Positions 10,997 to 21,699 of a DNA stretch of 64,000 nt are shown piece by piece (within the stretch, counting starts at the first letter, position 1; each line of letters starts with the position of its first letter). The position numbers and the translations under genes were made by a program. Source of the DNA: Pteria penguin (taxonomy: Eukaryota; Mollusca; Bivalvia; Pterioida; Pteriidae); NCBI GenBank assembly GCA_035048485.1, contig CM068586.1, positions 34,474,563 to 34,538,562 of the forward strand, given 5' to 3'. The notes beneath the pieces were generated by a model. That model worked only from the letters and a program-made list of their open reading frames with translations. It was not told where the DNA came from and searched no databases.

Positions 10997-11930
10997 TACT
11001 ATTTATTTTAACAACTTAACTAGTCTATAAGCAACTGACGGTTTGCTGGGGTAACCAATTGCAACCCTTTATTGGTTAAACTTATGGTAGCGGTGTAGCC
11101 GTGCTGGTTGGAAATCTTTTTGTTCTCAAGTTTTAATTTATAAACAATGATTGAAGTTTATCGTCTTGCCAAAAGAAGAATTTGTAGAATATAGTTGGTA
11201 ACATGGGTCCTTCTTCGTGTAGCGTTCTGTTTTCTGGATGTTTAGTAGGACTTACATTACAAACGTCACGTAGGCAACTGAATAATATTTTTGCTTATGA
11301 AGAAAGCGCATCAAATATTCTAAAATTGCGACTTTACTTTACCACAGAAACGCATGCAACATTCCCAAACTGAAATACCGTCACCATATACGTGAAGAAA
11401 TAATTAATCGGTCAGTCTACTCTTTATTTTAAACAACTTAACCAATCCGTAAGCAATTACAACCCTTTATTGGTTAAATTTGTGGTAGTGGTGTAGCCGT
11501 GCTGGTTGGAAATATTATTATTCTCAAGTTTTAATTCATAAACAATGATTGAGATTTATCGTCTTGCCAAAAGAAACGATTTGTAGAATATAGTTGGTTA
11601 CATTGGTCCTTCTTCGTGTAGCGTTTTGTATTCTGGATGTTTAGTAGGACTTGCATCACACTATGACCAAAAGTCACTTAGGCAACTGAATAATAATTTT
11701 GCTTATGAAGAAAGCGCGTCAAATATTCTAAAATTGTAACTTAATACTTCTCTGCTGTAACGTAAATCAGCAAATATCACGAAGAAACTACGCTTACATA
11801 AATCTATCAAACTTGGTCAGCGAGGCGACACGTGCTCCATCCGCAGTCAATATAATCCTAATTTATATCATTGATTTAAAATCGGGGTGGGGGGTTGTGA
11901 CTTTACTGTACCGTGGAAACGCTCGCAACA
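10997..11930. repeat. Local tandem duplication, period about 398 bp
   Basis: The segment carrying 'ggtgtagccgtgctggttgg' occurs at 11092 and again at 11490. Flanking sequence aligns from about 10985-11390 and 11385-11930. The older duplicate (39890-40330) has it once, so the doubling happened in this lineage. No gene. Confidence 0.8.
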
Positions 11931-11989
11931 TTACCAAAATAAATAAAAGGATTCAAATAGAATAATATACTCCTACATATTTTTCATTA

Positions 11990-12665
11990 CAAACAGAATG
12001 ATTTGTATTCGTCTTAATCGTGTATTTCAGGCCAGTCTTCAATATTTATATTATTTTGGGAAAATTAAAAAACTATAACATGAAGTCTTAAAACATAAAA
12101 TGCGACTGATAAAACTTAAAATAGGTAATGATTGATCTCATTGATCACCGAACATATTGATAGAAGTCTATAGTATGCAGACGTATATAAGTAGCTAAAT
12201 ACTTACCTCCTTACTTAGTAGTATTCGACTGAAAAGCACTGGAATTTAATAAATGTATGTGTGAATTTATACATATGAACCTTGTATGATCGATTACAAT
12301 ATCATTTTCAAAATTTTCAGTCATATGAATGCGGTATGTAAGTCCTTGATGAAATATCTCCAATTGTGATCCTGCATTTGAATTTAGTTAATAGGGATAC
12401 GTACAACATGTGTTGTTAATAGTTTTGATATTGCGCTTGTTTTAATATTAAACTCGCATATGATTATAAAAAATGGTAGATTACATTCCTTACTTCATGA
12501 AATATCTCCAATTATACTCCTGCATTTGAATTTAGTTAATAGGAGTACACACAACATCTGTTATTGATAGTTTGGAAATTGTGCATGTTTCTGCCTGAGA
12601 ACTTCGACAGTCTCTTCTTTTCTTTGTTTAATATCAAACTCGCATTTATATAATAAATGCAACCC
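11990..12665 (+). repeat. Dispersed repeat W, plus copy
   Basis: About 600 bp shared with 40335-40800 (same orientation) and, reversed, with 17630-18250 and 54640-55250. The landmark 'agctaaatacttacctcc' and the 'tcgattacaatatcatttt' segment are in all copies. No terminal motif or coding capacity was recognised. Confidence 0.75.
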
Positions 12666-13264
12666 CCCCCCCCTTATGAACTTATTTTATGTCAAAGAAC
12701 CGGAATTTAGAAAACTTTCTCAACACAAACCATAATCGATACAAATATACTCGCAAAATATTGTACTCTAAAAGATTTGATTAGCGTTATGTTGATGAAA
12801 CTAATCAATGAATGTTGACGCAGTTTTCTGCAATTGATTGCTTTTATGCGGAGAAAAGACAAAACAGCAAAACAAATCTACATAGACAATAATTAAAACA
12901 GTATAAACAAACCTAAATACGGACAGAAAAACGGAAAGAAAATACACAGACAGAAGGCTAAACAACAGAAAGAAATCTGTACTGAAAATAGAGAAAATAA
13001 CAGAATAAAATTTATACAGATAACAGACATAACAACAGAAAGAAACCTTTACGAACAGGGGAAAAACAACAGAAAGAAACCTATATGGACATTAGACAAA
13101 ACAAAAGAAAGAAAACTTTACACAAAAACAGAGAAAAATAAAACTAGCCTCTTGCATAGAGAATGATATCACCAAATCCGGCTAACAAAGAGAAAACAGA
13201 AGACATCTGACAAAGCTGTATGATACAAGTCACCAAGGACCTGCACACAAAAAATGACAACATC
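12666..13264. repeat. Degenerate A/G-rich tandem repeat and flank
   Basis: From about 12840 to 13140 the motif 'acagaaagaaacctatac' recurs every 50-65 bp with many changes. 40980-41130 carries a shorter version. No gene. Confidence 0.6.
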
Positions 13265-13378
13265 ATAATATATACGGAACAACATTACAAAAATATTCGA
13301 TTGTGCTGCGGTTACGATACCGACTTAGGACGGTCAATTGAAGTAACAAACGTCACTCAATTGGTGTGGTTAACCGGT
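13265..13378 (+). repeat. Dispersed repeat X, left half (split copy)
   Basis: Shares 'tgtgctgcggttacgatacc' and 'gacttaggacggtca' with 15550-15600 and, reversed, with the 33330-33560 and 41300-41540 copies. It stops abruptly at 'ttaaccggt' and resumes at 14789, so this copy was split by the insertion at 13379-14788. Confidence 0.75.
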
Positions 13379-14788
13379 GTTGTATAGTAGCCTTTCCCCC
13401 ATAGCAGCTCCCCCCGGAAAACTGGCTATATAGTGGCATTTCCCCCGGGGGAAATCCTACTATAGCCAGTTTTCCCCCCATAGTAGGATTTCCACCCTTT
13501 TGAAAACATGTACCATTATGCAGCTTGATAAAAAAGCGAATGTTCACCGACCGTAAATGTTTTGAAAAGAAAATAATAAGAAACCCTTGATGTATAAGAC
13601 GAGTGATTTCCATTATCTCCTGTGTTGAACTAACCCTCCTCCCCCTTTCTTTCTCTCTCTCTCTCTATCTGCCCCTTTCTCTCAGAAATTATAGGCGTGG
13701 GTTCGAATCCCAGATCGGGAAAAAATATAGGTGAGATAAGTGAGATTATAGGGTGACAGCTAACAAGGCACCCTCTAATGTTACTTACAAGATCCAATTA
13801 CATTTTACTACGCCATAGATTTACAGATATACATACAGGTGCCAGGAACAAGGAGGGTGGGGTGGGCCGGGGTCAGGGTGAATAGTAGAGGGGAGGCTAG
13901 AGGCTGGGAAGGGGAGACGAGGGTAGGGGAGACACGAGACTGGTGGACGACGCGATGCTGAATATTGAAACATTGTATTACGGTATATATTTCAAATTCA
14001 AAGTGGATCTGAAATTGACATGACAGTCAGTTTTATTTGAATCATTATTTTCTATTATTAAACAATGGACACAATATACAATTCATTATTCTAATCGCGT
14101 AATTGAATCACATTTATTATCTTTCAAGCATCCTTAAGTCTGCTGTTGACAATGTCGTTGGCATGTCTATGTGCATACAATTCTCAGTAGATATACATTC
14201 ATCAATATACGTACGTATACATGTGCGTTAAATTCAATTTGATTGGTTGAAAAAAGTCGTTGCCTCGAGATAAAAAGTTCTTCCCTCGAGATAAAAAAAT
14301 AGATGCCACGAGATAAAATGTCGTTCCCTCTATGCCACCGTAAAAAAACTTATTTAAGGATGTCCGCTACTACCATTATCTTCTATTTTCAAAACAAAAA
14401 TGTTGGTGTCAATGGTGAAAAATTTTCAATGTTATTTCTATGAAGCCTCACTCTGAAACTACCAAATACCCTGATTTTTAAAAAATGCAGTAGCCGACAT
14501 CCTTAACTTATCTTTTATGAATTGACATCTACCAGACATCGTTCATCGATTTACAAAGACAAAATGAGCGTATATAGAAAAGGCGGAAAACTGACTATGG
14601 GGGAAACCTGGCTACGTGAGGGGGGGGGGGGGAATCGTACTATAAATTGGGGGAAAAGCTACTATAAAGTAGGATTTCCCCGGGAGAAAAGCCACTATAT
14701 AGCCAGTTCTCCGGGGGAAGACCTACTATATAGCTGGATTTCCGGGGGGGGGGGGACTGGCTTGGGGGAAAGGCTACTATATGACACT
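13379..14788. mobile_element. 1.4 kb inverted-repeat element inserted in repeat X
   Basis: The ends are inverted: 'gttgtatagtagcctttccc' on the left and, reversed, 'gtcatatagtagcctttccc' on the right. Subterminal zones (13380-13500 and 14575-14780) hold several short palindromic blocks built from 'actatatagcc', 'ggatttcc' and runs of C or G. At most a 3-bp GGT target duplication fits, and the exact ends are uncertain by 2-3 bp. No transposase frame was found in the interior, so it is probably non-autonomous. Intact X copies show the empty site. Confidence 0.65.
13620..14520. other. Interior of the 1.4 kb element
   Basis: No gene. It contains a TC microsatellite at about 13646-13666 and an isolated tRNA-like B-box segment ('gggttcgaatcccag', about 13700-13714). 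A small 'cctcgagataaaa' repeat is at 14263-14330. Confidence 0.5.
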
Positions 14789-14930
14789 GGTTTACGGGCG
14801 CCCAACTTCCCACTCACCGCAAAAGCAGCACAATCAGAGGAAACGCATTTAAAAATAATCCTCCATATAGAGAACAAGGATCAACAGGTTTCTCAAGGAG
14901 AGAAGTCCTAAAAATTTCTTACACGAAACA
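14789..14930 (+). repeat. Dispersed repeat X, right half (split copy)
   Basis: Continues X with 'ttcccactcaccgcaaaagc' and 'tagagaacaaggatcaacag'. Both segments are also in the X copy at 15640-15775 and, reversed, in the X copies at 33340-33450 and 41310-41420. Confidence 0.75.
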
Positions 14931-15296
14931 ATTATAGAATATGTTCCTATAAAAATAGCCTTTTAATGAGCAGAGAATAAAGAGTCGTTAAGAGCTCAGT
15001 ATCAATATGCATCTCCTGTTTACAAGCCTAAACTACTGATGCTTGAGTAATTTAATTTCTTTAGCTATGTCATTGCCGTTTACGAAGATGTAATAGTACC
15101 ATCTTTAATTATATATCTTAATTTAAAACTCATCTGAAACAGAAACTAAACTTAAAGACAACTCCAAAAAAACTTATCATTATAAGTAAAATATTACTAT
15201 GCTAAGCGATTTCGTGACAACATTCAATAATATAAGATAGATATCCAGACAATTAAACGATGACGATATCCAAATTAAACATAACGAACTCAAATA
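14931..15296. other. Non-coding spacer
   Basis: AT-rich, no supportable gene or repeat relationship noticed. Confidence 0.5.
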
Positions 15297-15530
15297 AAAT
15301 ACGAAAGTAGCTGGTGTCACACGACTGTGGCACTTACAACAATGTGCCACAGTGGGCATTCATGGACCCCTAAAATTCAGAGGTGAGACCAGGTGCCCGG
15401 GAGGAGTGAGCGTCTCCTGTTTGGCTAGCCAAACCCGCTATGAATGCCCTAGTATACAGACGAAACTTATATAATTAGCATATACATATGAATGTGAACA
15501 AACACTGTGTAGAAAGTGTCACAGCCACAA
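15297..15530 (+). repeat. Dispersed repeat Y, plus copy
   Basis: Aligns to 805-1035 with the core 'gaggtgagaccaggtgcccg' and 'ggctagccaaaccc'. It directly abuts an X repeat. Confidence 0.7.
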
Positions 15531-15534
15531 AACA

Positions 15535-15800
15535 AAAGACCCAACAAAATTATTCAATTGTGCTGCGGTTACCATACCGACTTAGGACGGTCATTTGAAG
15601 TAACGTCAAGTAAACGTCACTCAACTGGTGTTGTAAAGCAGTTTAAGGCCGTTCACCTTCCCATTCACGGCAAAAGCAGCACAATCAAAGGACACAAATT
15701 CAAAAAGATTATGAATAATCCTCCATATAGAGAACAAGGATCAACAGGTTTCTCAAGAAGAGAGGTCATATTACACATGAAAGGTTTATAGAATAATATC
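15535..15800 (+). repeat. Dispersed repeat X, unsplit copy
   Basis: Contains both halves of X in continuous order, although a few bases around the insertion point of the split copy differ. The open frame at 15516-15791 is not conserved in the other copies. Confidence 0.7.
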
Positions 15801-16144
15801 CTGCAATCAAAACTATGTAAGGCGACATCAACATAAGTAAACTATGCTCTGTCCGTCTGTAAGCAATCTCAGATGATTGATCAATAGGACTCTCTACTAA
15901 CAGTCAGAGGGGACGAAGATCAGGACATTGTCTCCTCTGAAAAGGTGTGGACAAGGCCCGTCATACAGCCCCACCGCCCAGTTAGTCAGAGTGCAACGCT
16001 CAAGTAAAAGTCTGCATTGCGTTGTAGAGGGACCTAAAACAAACCTATAGTCTTAGCGATGAACTCGGGGTCATCCTGTCGATGTCGAAGGTGTTTAAAA
16101 ATATTTAGAACCCGCGGATATGAAATTATCGGGACATTTGACCC
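15801..16144. repeat. Repeat-derived non-coding stretch
   Basis: Parts such as 'tcagaggggacgaag' and 'tctcctctgaaaaggtgtgg' are the reverse complement of the 33150-33200 region. X and this flank therefore moved or were duplicated together in opposite orientation. Confidence 0.5.
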
Positions 16145-16948
16145 TTCCTTTGCATACTAGATAAAAGTAGAAATTGGGATAGGAAATTCCGCTGGATACG
16201 TATTGTTGAAAAGTCACATTTCCGAAATTAGATAAAATGTCTGAATAAGATCTGTAAAATTTACCAAAAGTTTTTCCATGTTTATGATATCTATAACTCT
16301 AAGTGAGAAGTTTAAAAGTAATCTGAGAATTTTTGCATGAAAATCCAAAATGTTAGTGCAGGCTCTAGCGAACCGAACCAATTGACTAATATAAATATCA
16401 TATGATGGGAGTCTGGGGGCATCACCATCTAGATAAGGGAAGTTTACGATACGAAATCCAAAGTCGTCGCGTTTATCATATATGTTGGTATGAATATCAT
16501 TGTTTATAATTAAGGTGTTTCCTGGTCGCGAGTGTTGGATTTGTGTAAATGAAGGTCAGATGGATGAATGTCAGTAATATAGTGCTCAAACTCAGGGTTA
16601 TCGCTAACTAAAATATCATCAAGATATCTAGAGATGTCATTGAACTTATCAATATGGCCGAACCGTCTAGAGGTTTGAACAGAATAGAACATAACAGAAT
16701 AAAAATAAATATGGTATAAGGGGAGTGCAGTTCGTGCCCATAGGAATCCTAATAATGTGTTGGTAAGTCTTGCCATTAAATTGTACATATATATTATCCA
16801 TCAAAACTGTGATGGCATTACACAACTCAGTACAAGTCCAATATTTGTAATTATTATATTGTTTTTTAGAGTATAATCCAGATGTAACTGAAGTATAGAG
16901 GTATAATTTAGACTCTCTGTTGAAACACCGGCGTATGAGAGACAACAT
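16145..16948 (-). pseudogene. Penelope-like reverse transcriptase fragment (family A)
   Basis: The C-terminal half of an RT reading from high to low coordinates. It contains 'MGTNCTPL' followed by a broken frame, the catalytic YLDD box at 16615-16626, and a C-terminal segment (about 16155-16300) with 'GKFYRSY' typical of the end of these RTs. Two overlapping frames show at least one frameshift. It lacks the N-terminal nuclease, so it is a 5'-truncated retrocopy. Close relatives are at 53207-53866 and 29390-30000. Confidence 0.75.
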
Positions 16949-17629
16949 TTTTGGTTTTAATTAAGTCATGAGGTATATAGTGTCGAAAAATAAAAAAGTA
17001 GAAACGTTATATACCTTAAAATTTCTCAAACGGAATTTTTCAATGACTTCGTAATACCCAAAATAATTGAACTCATAAAATTGATTTGAATGAAGTTTTT
17101 TCCCGTAAATGAAAATGTCCAGCTTAACCCCTATCTAAAACTGAGTTTTTACCAGAAACAAAATATAGACATTGACATATTGATTATATCAGTTAACAAA
17201 CGATATCTTGTATTACTGCAAGATATGCAATTGTTTTAGGAACGTAATATACAATATCTCAGATTTCCCATTCACAGATCATTGCAGTTCGACCACATTC
17301 AAACACTTATGTCTGACAAGAAGGCACAATGCAGCTAAGAGGGAAAACTTTCAGACAGTGAGAAAAAGAGATGGCTAGGATTATAACAGACTGACAGACC
17401 ATTACAGAAACACTGTATCTATAGACGTTAAAGTATTAGTCACTCTACATCTGTGTATAAGCTCACCGCTCCGGACTTGGAATGTTCGCTAAATTAAGTT
17501 TTTTAAGGAAGAATATATGCATGACAAAGAATGCAAATTTAAAATACAATCATATAAATTAATTTATTAAAATAGATATTATGATTTCCTTAATGGTGTG
17601 CCTGTCTGTGCATAATCCTATCTATCTTT
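16949..17629. other. Non-coding DNA shared with 53867-54640
   Basis: The upstream part (to about 17130) still resembles the RT-upstream region of family A in broken frames. The rest is AT-rich with no gene. The counterpart differs between 17280 and 17415, where 54228-54412 has a palindromic insertion. Confidence 0.5.
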
Positions 17630-18250
17630 CGGCTTTGCATTTTTGCATTTTGATTTAAATGCGAAATTAATATTAAATCAACATTGACTCTACTGTCGCA
17701 TTTATCATCCAGACACATGCGCGATTTCCAAATTATCAATAACCCATGTTGTATGTATCCCTATTAACTAAATTCAAATGCAGGATCACAAATGGAGATA
17801 TTTAATTACCGAATGTAATCTACCATTTGTTACATACCACATTCATATGACTGAAAATTTTGAAAATGATATTGTAATCGATCATACAAGGTCCATATGT
17901 ATAAATACACACATTCATGTATAAAGTTCAAGTGCGTTAGAGTCGAATACTAAGTAAGGAGGCAAGTATTTAGCTGCTTATACACGTCTGCATACTCTAC
18001 GCTTCTATCAAGGTGTTTGGTAATCAATGAGGACAATCATTACCTATTTCATGTATTCTAAGTTTTATCAGTCGCATCATAGGGAATACGTTTAAAGGCT
18101 TCGCGTTGTAGTGTTGAATTCTCCCAATTTAATTCTCCTCCACAAATAATATAAATATTGAAAACATATAACAAACTGGGCCTGAAATCCGTAATGGAAC
18201 ATTTATCTTTTTGCTGGAAATGAAATTTAGGTATGGTTATATTATATTTC
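17630..18250 (-). repeat. Dispersed repeat W, reversed copy
   Basis: Reverse complement of 11990-12665, with landmarks 'aagtaaggaggcaagtattt' and 'ggtaatcaatgagg'. With the plus copy it forms a ~600 bp inverted repeat around 5 kb of DNA. Confidence 0.75.
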
Positions 18251-19363
18251 TGTATATATATATATGAATCTTGAATGTTTTGGTATATATCTCTAATTTA
18301 TAACTCCTACAAGAACATGACGTCGTTTTCTCATTTATTGTATTGTTCATTTTATGAATGTCATAATTAGTTTAGATTGTTCTGGGCTGACCGAAAATTT
18401 GTAGACATTGGGAATTACACAAGATGATAATGAATTTCCTATGTGTTTCTAGATCATTGTGATGCATATGATTTGTCACTGTAGTCCTCCTCTAAAAAAT
18501 AATCCTCAAAAGAGGAGTCCTTGCATCACCTTTTCTGGCCTCGCGCGGTATCCACCCCTTGACAGATCTGTCCAAAAAACAGCAAACCTTGGTACCATGA
18601 GTACTTCATTTCTACCAATTTTCATCATAATCCGTTTAGCAATTAGGAAAAAGATGATGAATATCTTTGCCCCTATGCATGTATTAGTGTACCACCACCC
18701 CCTGGAAGTTGGGAGTAAAGAAATAAATGTCTTAAAAATCATCAAAAATCAGTATGTACTTGGAAACATTGTTTCACATATAAACAGGTTAATTAAACAA
18801 AACTAATGCAGTTTAATCCCATACCAGAGGAAAATCTATAGAAACTGCATGAAAATCTGGCAAAATGACTACGTCCAAAAAGATGTCAAAATGCATAAAA
18901 ATTCGACTTCGGAATGGAATAAAAAACAACAGCACTTCTACCCCAAGCTTTTAAATTATTGTAATGCATTCTGTTTGTCGCCGTAACCCTCCGGTCCCAA
19001 GAAAAATTTGTCAAAGGAGGGGCCCTCCTCAACCTATTTTGACATGCCCCTGGGCGGATATGGTCGAAAAACACTTGTGCAGGGCTATGAGTTTTTCATC
19101 CTTACCAAGTTTCAACAATATCCATCAAGGGTTTCTTGAGAAGAAATGGTAAATATGAAAAAGTTAATGGATGGACGATGTGCCATCCCAATAGGGCACT
19201 TTAGCTTTTGGCTCAGGTCCACTAAAATTCGTAAAAAATAAGTATATTATACGAAAAAATTACTCAATCGTACGCAAGGTGTCTAACGTGCAGGATGGTA
19301 AACTGTACGTAAATGTATAACATAAAATTTGTTCCTACGCGTGATATTTAGGACTCGTATGTT
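18251..19363. other. Non-coding DNA, paired with 55250-57190
   Basis: Contains a conserved stretch ('gagtttttcatccttaccaa', 'catccaagggtttcttgag'-like) that looks like part of an older dispersed repeat. It ends near 'ggcactttagcttttggctc'. The 115-codon frame at 18459-18806 is not preserved at 56310-56700 and is not called. Confidence 0.5.
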
Positions 19364-19418
19364 GGACCCTCCCGAAGCAGTGAGGGATCTTTAACGTGCC
19401 ATGCATACGACGACCTCG
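19364..19418 (-). mobile_element. SINE, 3'-side remnant left of the LTR element
   Basis: 'cccgaagcagtgagggatct' and 'acgtgccatgcatac' are the SINE body on the minus strand. The intact counterpart is 57208-57479. About 120 bp of tail is deleted here, and the remaining head lies on the far side of the LTR element at 27496-27610. Confidence 0.8.
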
Positions 19419-20078
19419 TGTACTGAATATGACTCTCATTCACTGTTAGTTCCCAAGTAGAAATAACGTCCAAATAAAAAGTCAAAATTTATTTGTTTGA
19501 ATGCCCGAATAATATCATAAATTGATCAAAATATTTACTTTACAATTCCGATTATACAAAGTTGTCCTAATTAAAGATGATCCAAAAAGCTAACTCCCTA
19601 AAATGCTCTCATTCATTTTATATAAATTGCATGTACAAAATCATTTACATGTACGAACTCCGCCTTCATTACAAAAGTACAGCCAATCAGAACATAGGTT
19701 ACATATCATGTGTGTTCAACATACTTAATTTAAAAGGTATCAATTCTTAATCAAGTAAATGACAAGCATAAGAACACCAAAAGGAATGAAAGTCTTTGAA
19801 ATCAGATAACTCAGAACAATACCCCTCCTATGCTCTCTTTGAAAACCTGATAAATGACAGATTGAAATATGTACCATATGTGAACAGAAATAACTAATTT
19901 CATTTGGTAACATTCAAAGAATGCATTTCACCTGATATTATATCCCAATAAATGTGAAAGTATTCCAAATCACTAAGAAATAGAAAGGTTAAATCTTAAC
20001 TATTAATAAAAAATATAAATAAATCCAAAATTAGTTAATTTGATTTTGTAACTCATATTATTATACATATATACAACA
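19419..20078 (-). repeat. 3' LTR (left copy)
   Basis: 660 bp, from 'tgtactgaatatg' to 'tatatacaaca'. By eye it differs from the other LTR by roughly 15-20 substitutions and one ~21-bp indel near 19540 versus 26935. The insertion is therefore not very recent. Confidence 0.95.
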
Positions 20079-20095
20079 TCCGCCCCATTAAAAAA
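20079..20095 (-). promoter_or_regulatory. Polypurine-tract-like site
   Basis: On the minus strand the bases just before the 3' LTR read 'aatggggcgga', the expected place for plus-strand priming. It has two pyrimidines, so the assignment rests mainly on position. Confidence 0.5.
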
Positions 20096-20666
20096 ATTGA
20101 AATTCAATTTTATATTTAGGTATAGAAAAATCAAATAATATGACCGAAGAAGAAATCAGTTCAATCATGACATACATTCTTATGAAACTCACTTCATATA
20201 ATTATGTTGTAATAGACACAGTGCATATAAAATTAATAATCATGTCAGAAACGATTTCAGACACCTTGCACTCTGTTCGTAAATGATCAGATTGTGCATT
20301 GTTACATTCTCTTACATATCAGTGGTGTGATTATTAACTAACGGTGGCAACGTAATTATAACAATGAAACAAATAAATTTACACATATTATCAAATGAAA
20401 AAAATCTATCAAAAACGTGCACAAGGCAACATTGCCTGTAATAAAACCCGTGTGGATAAATAATACAATGTGCCTGTATGTACAAAAAGGTCAACTACAT
20501 CTGAAAACACCTTGATTGTACTGTGGTATCACCCTTGCGACGTATACATCTTGGTGAGAATGAAGTAACAATCGATTTCAGTCAATCATGAAAGTAAAAT
20601 ACTCAAACAAACACAAATCTGCCAGTACAACCCAATGTAACCCTCAAGAGAAAACATTGTGACCAA
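20096..20666. other. 3' non-coding region of the LTR element
   Basis: AT-rich, no gene recognised; lies between the polypurine tract and the 149-bp repeats. Confidence 0.55.
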
Positions 20667-21113
20667 CTGGTTTAATCAAAACCAACTTGATCAAGACATT
20701 TCTACCGCACCGTAATTCATAGTATAACCCTGGTGGAATCAAACATCCTTGGTTAGTTTAATTACAGGTGAAAAATGTGTTATCAGAATCACCATTATAT
20801 AATTATGCAGGAAAACTGGTTTAATCAAAACCAACTTGATCAACACATTTCTACCGCACCGTAATTCCTGGTATAACCCTGGTGGAATAAAACATCCTTG
20901 GTTAGTTTAATTACAGGTGAGAAATGTGTTGTCAGAATCACCAATATATAATTATGCAGGAAAACTGGTTTAATCAAAACCAACTTGATCAACACATTTC
21001 TACCGCACCGTAATTCATGGTATAACCCTGGTGGAATAAAACATCCTTGGTTAGTTTAATTACAGGTGAATAATGTGTTATCAGAATCACCAATATATAA
21101 TTATGCAGGAAAA
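20667..21113. repeat. Three tandem copies of a 149-bp unit
   Basis: Units start at 20667, 20816 and 20965 with 'ctggtttaatcaaaaccaac' and differ at only a few positions. They lie in the element's 3' non-coding region between pol and the 3' LTR. No such repeat was seen elsewhere in the window. Role unknown. Confidence 0.95.
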
Positions 21114-21343
21114 ATGACCATATAGCATCAAAATAATCAATCAAATATATGATTCTTGAAAATGGCTAATAAAACTATACTGAGGAAGATCTCATGGACC
21201 TATATATCAAGTGAATACACATGTGATTATCCACTGATTATAGTTACTTTACACAACAAATTATTTCAAATAAAAACATCAAAATTTTCTAGATAAAATC
21301 GTGATCCTAACACTACTTATTCAATGACACCATTTACATTAAT

Positions 21344-21699
21344 TTACAACATGGGTGCTGGTCTGGCGATAATTGTACGCTTTGCCTTAGCGTTCAATGC
21401 ATGTTCCGGCACCCATATGACATTGTCAGCTGGCTCACCGACTATTTGCACCAAATAATGTCCAGAGTCACGCTTGCCTATCACTCTCTTTATGTTATAC
21501 TGACCGTCTGTATCACTTGATACAGAGAATCTTGGAAGATCGTCAGGGTCAACATGATTACTATCTCTGTATCTAAGGGGTTTGTGTCGTTTTCTACCTG
21601 ATGTTCTTCAGCTGGTAGATGATTCTAAACGATCGTCTGACTGTTGTGTCTGTGTTTGTGTCCCAATAGTTGTAACTGTTTTATGTGGAATATGTTTAC
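21344..21699 (-). pseudogene. Integrase C-terminal tail with chromodomain-like segment
   Basis: After a frameshift and one TGA (near 21608), the reading frame continues past the integrase frame to a stop at 21344-21346. The last ~60 residues include 'YNIKRVIGKRDSGHYLV' and a 'WVPEHAL' step. This pattern resembles a chromodomain (YxVExIL..YLVKWxG..W.P..L) as found after the integrase in some Ty3-type elements. The aromatic cage is incomplete, so binding to histone marks cannot be claimed. Confidence 0.5.

Noticed and set aside
18459..18806. 115-codon frame in the paired block
   Set aside because: It is broken in the counterpart at 56310-56700, as expected for non-coding DNA.
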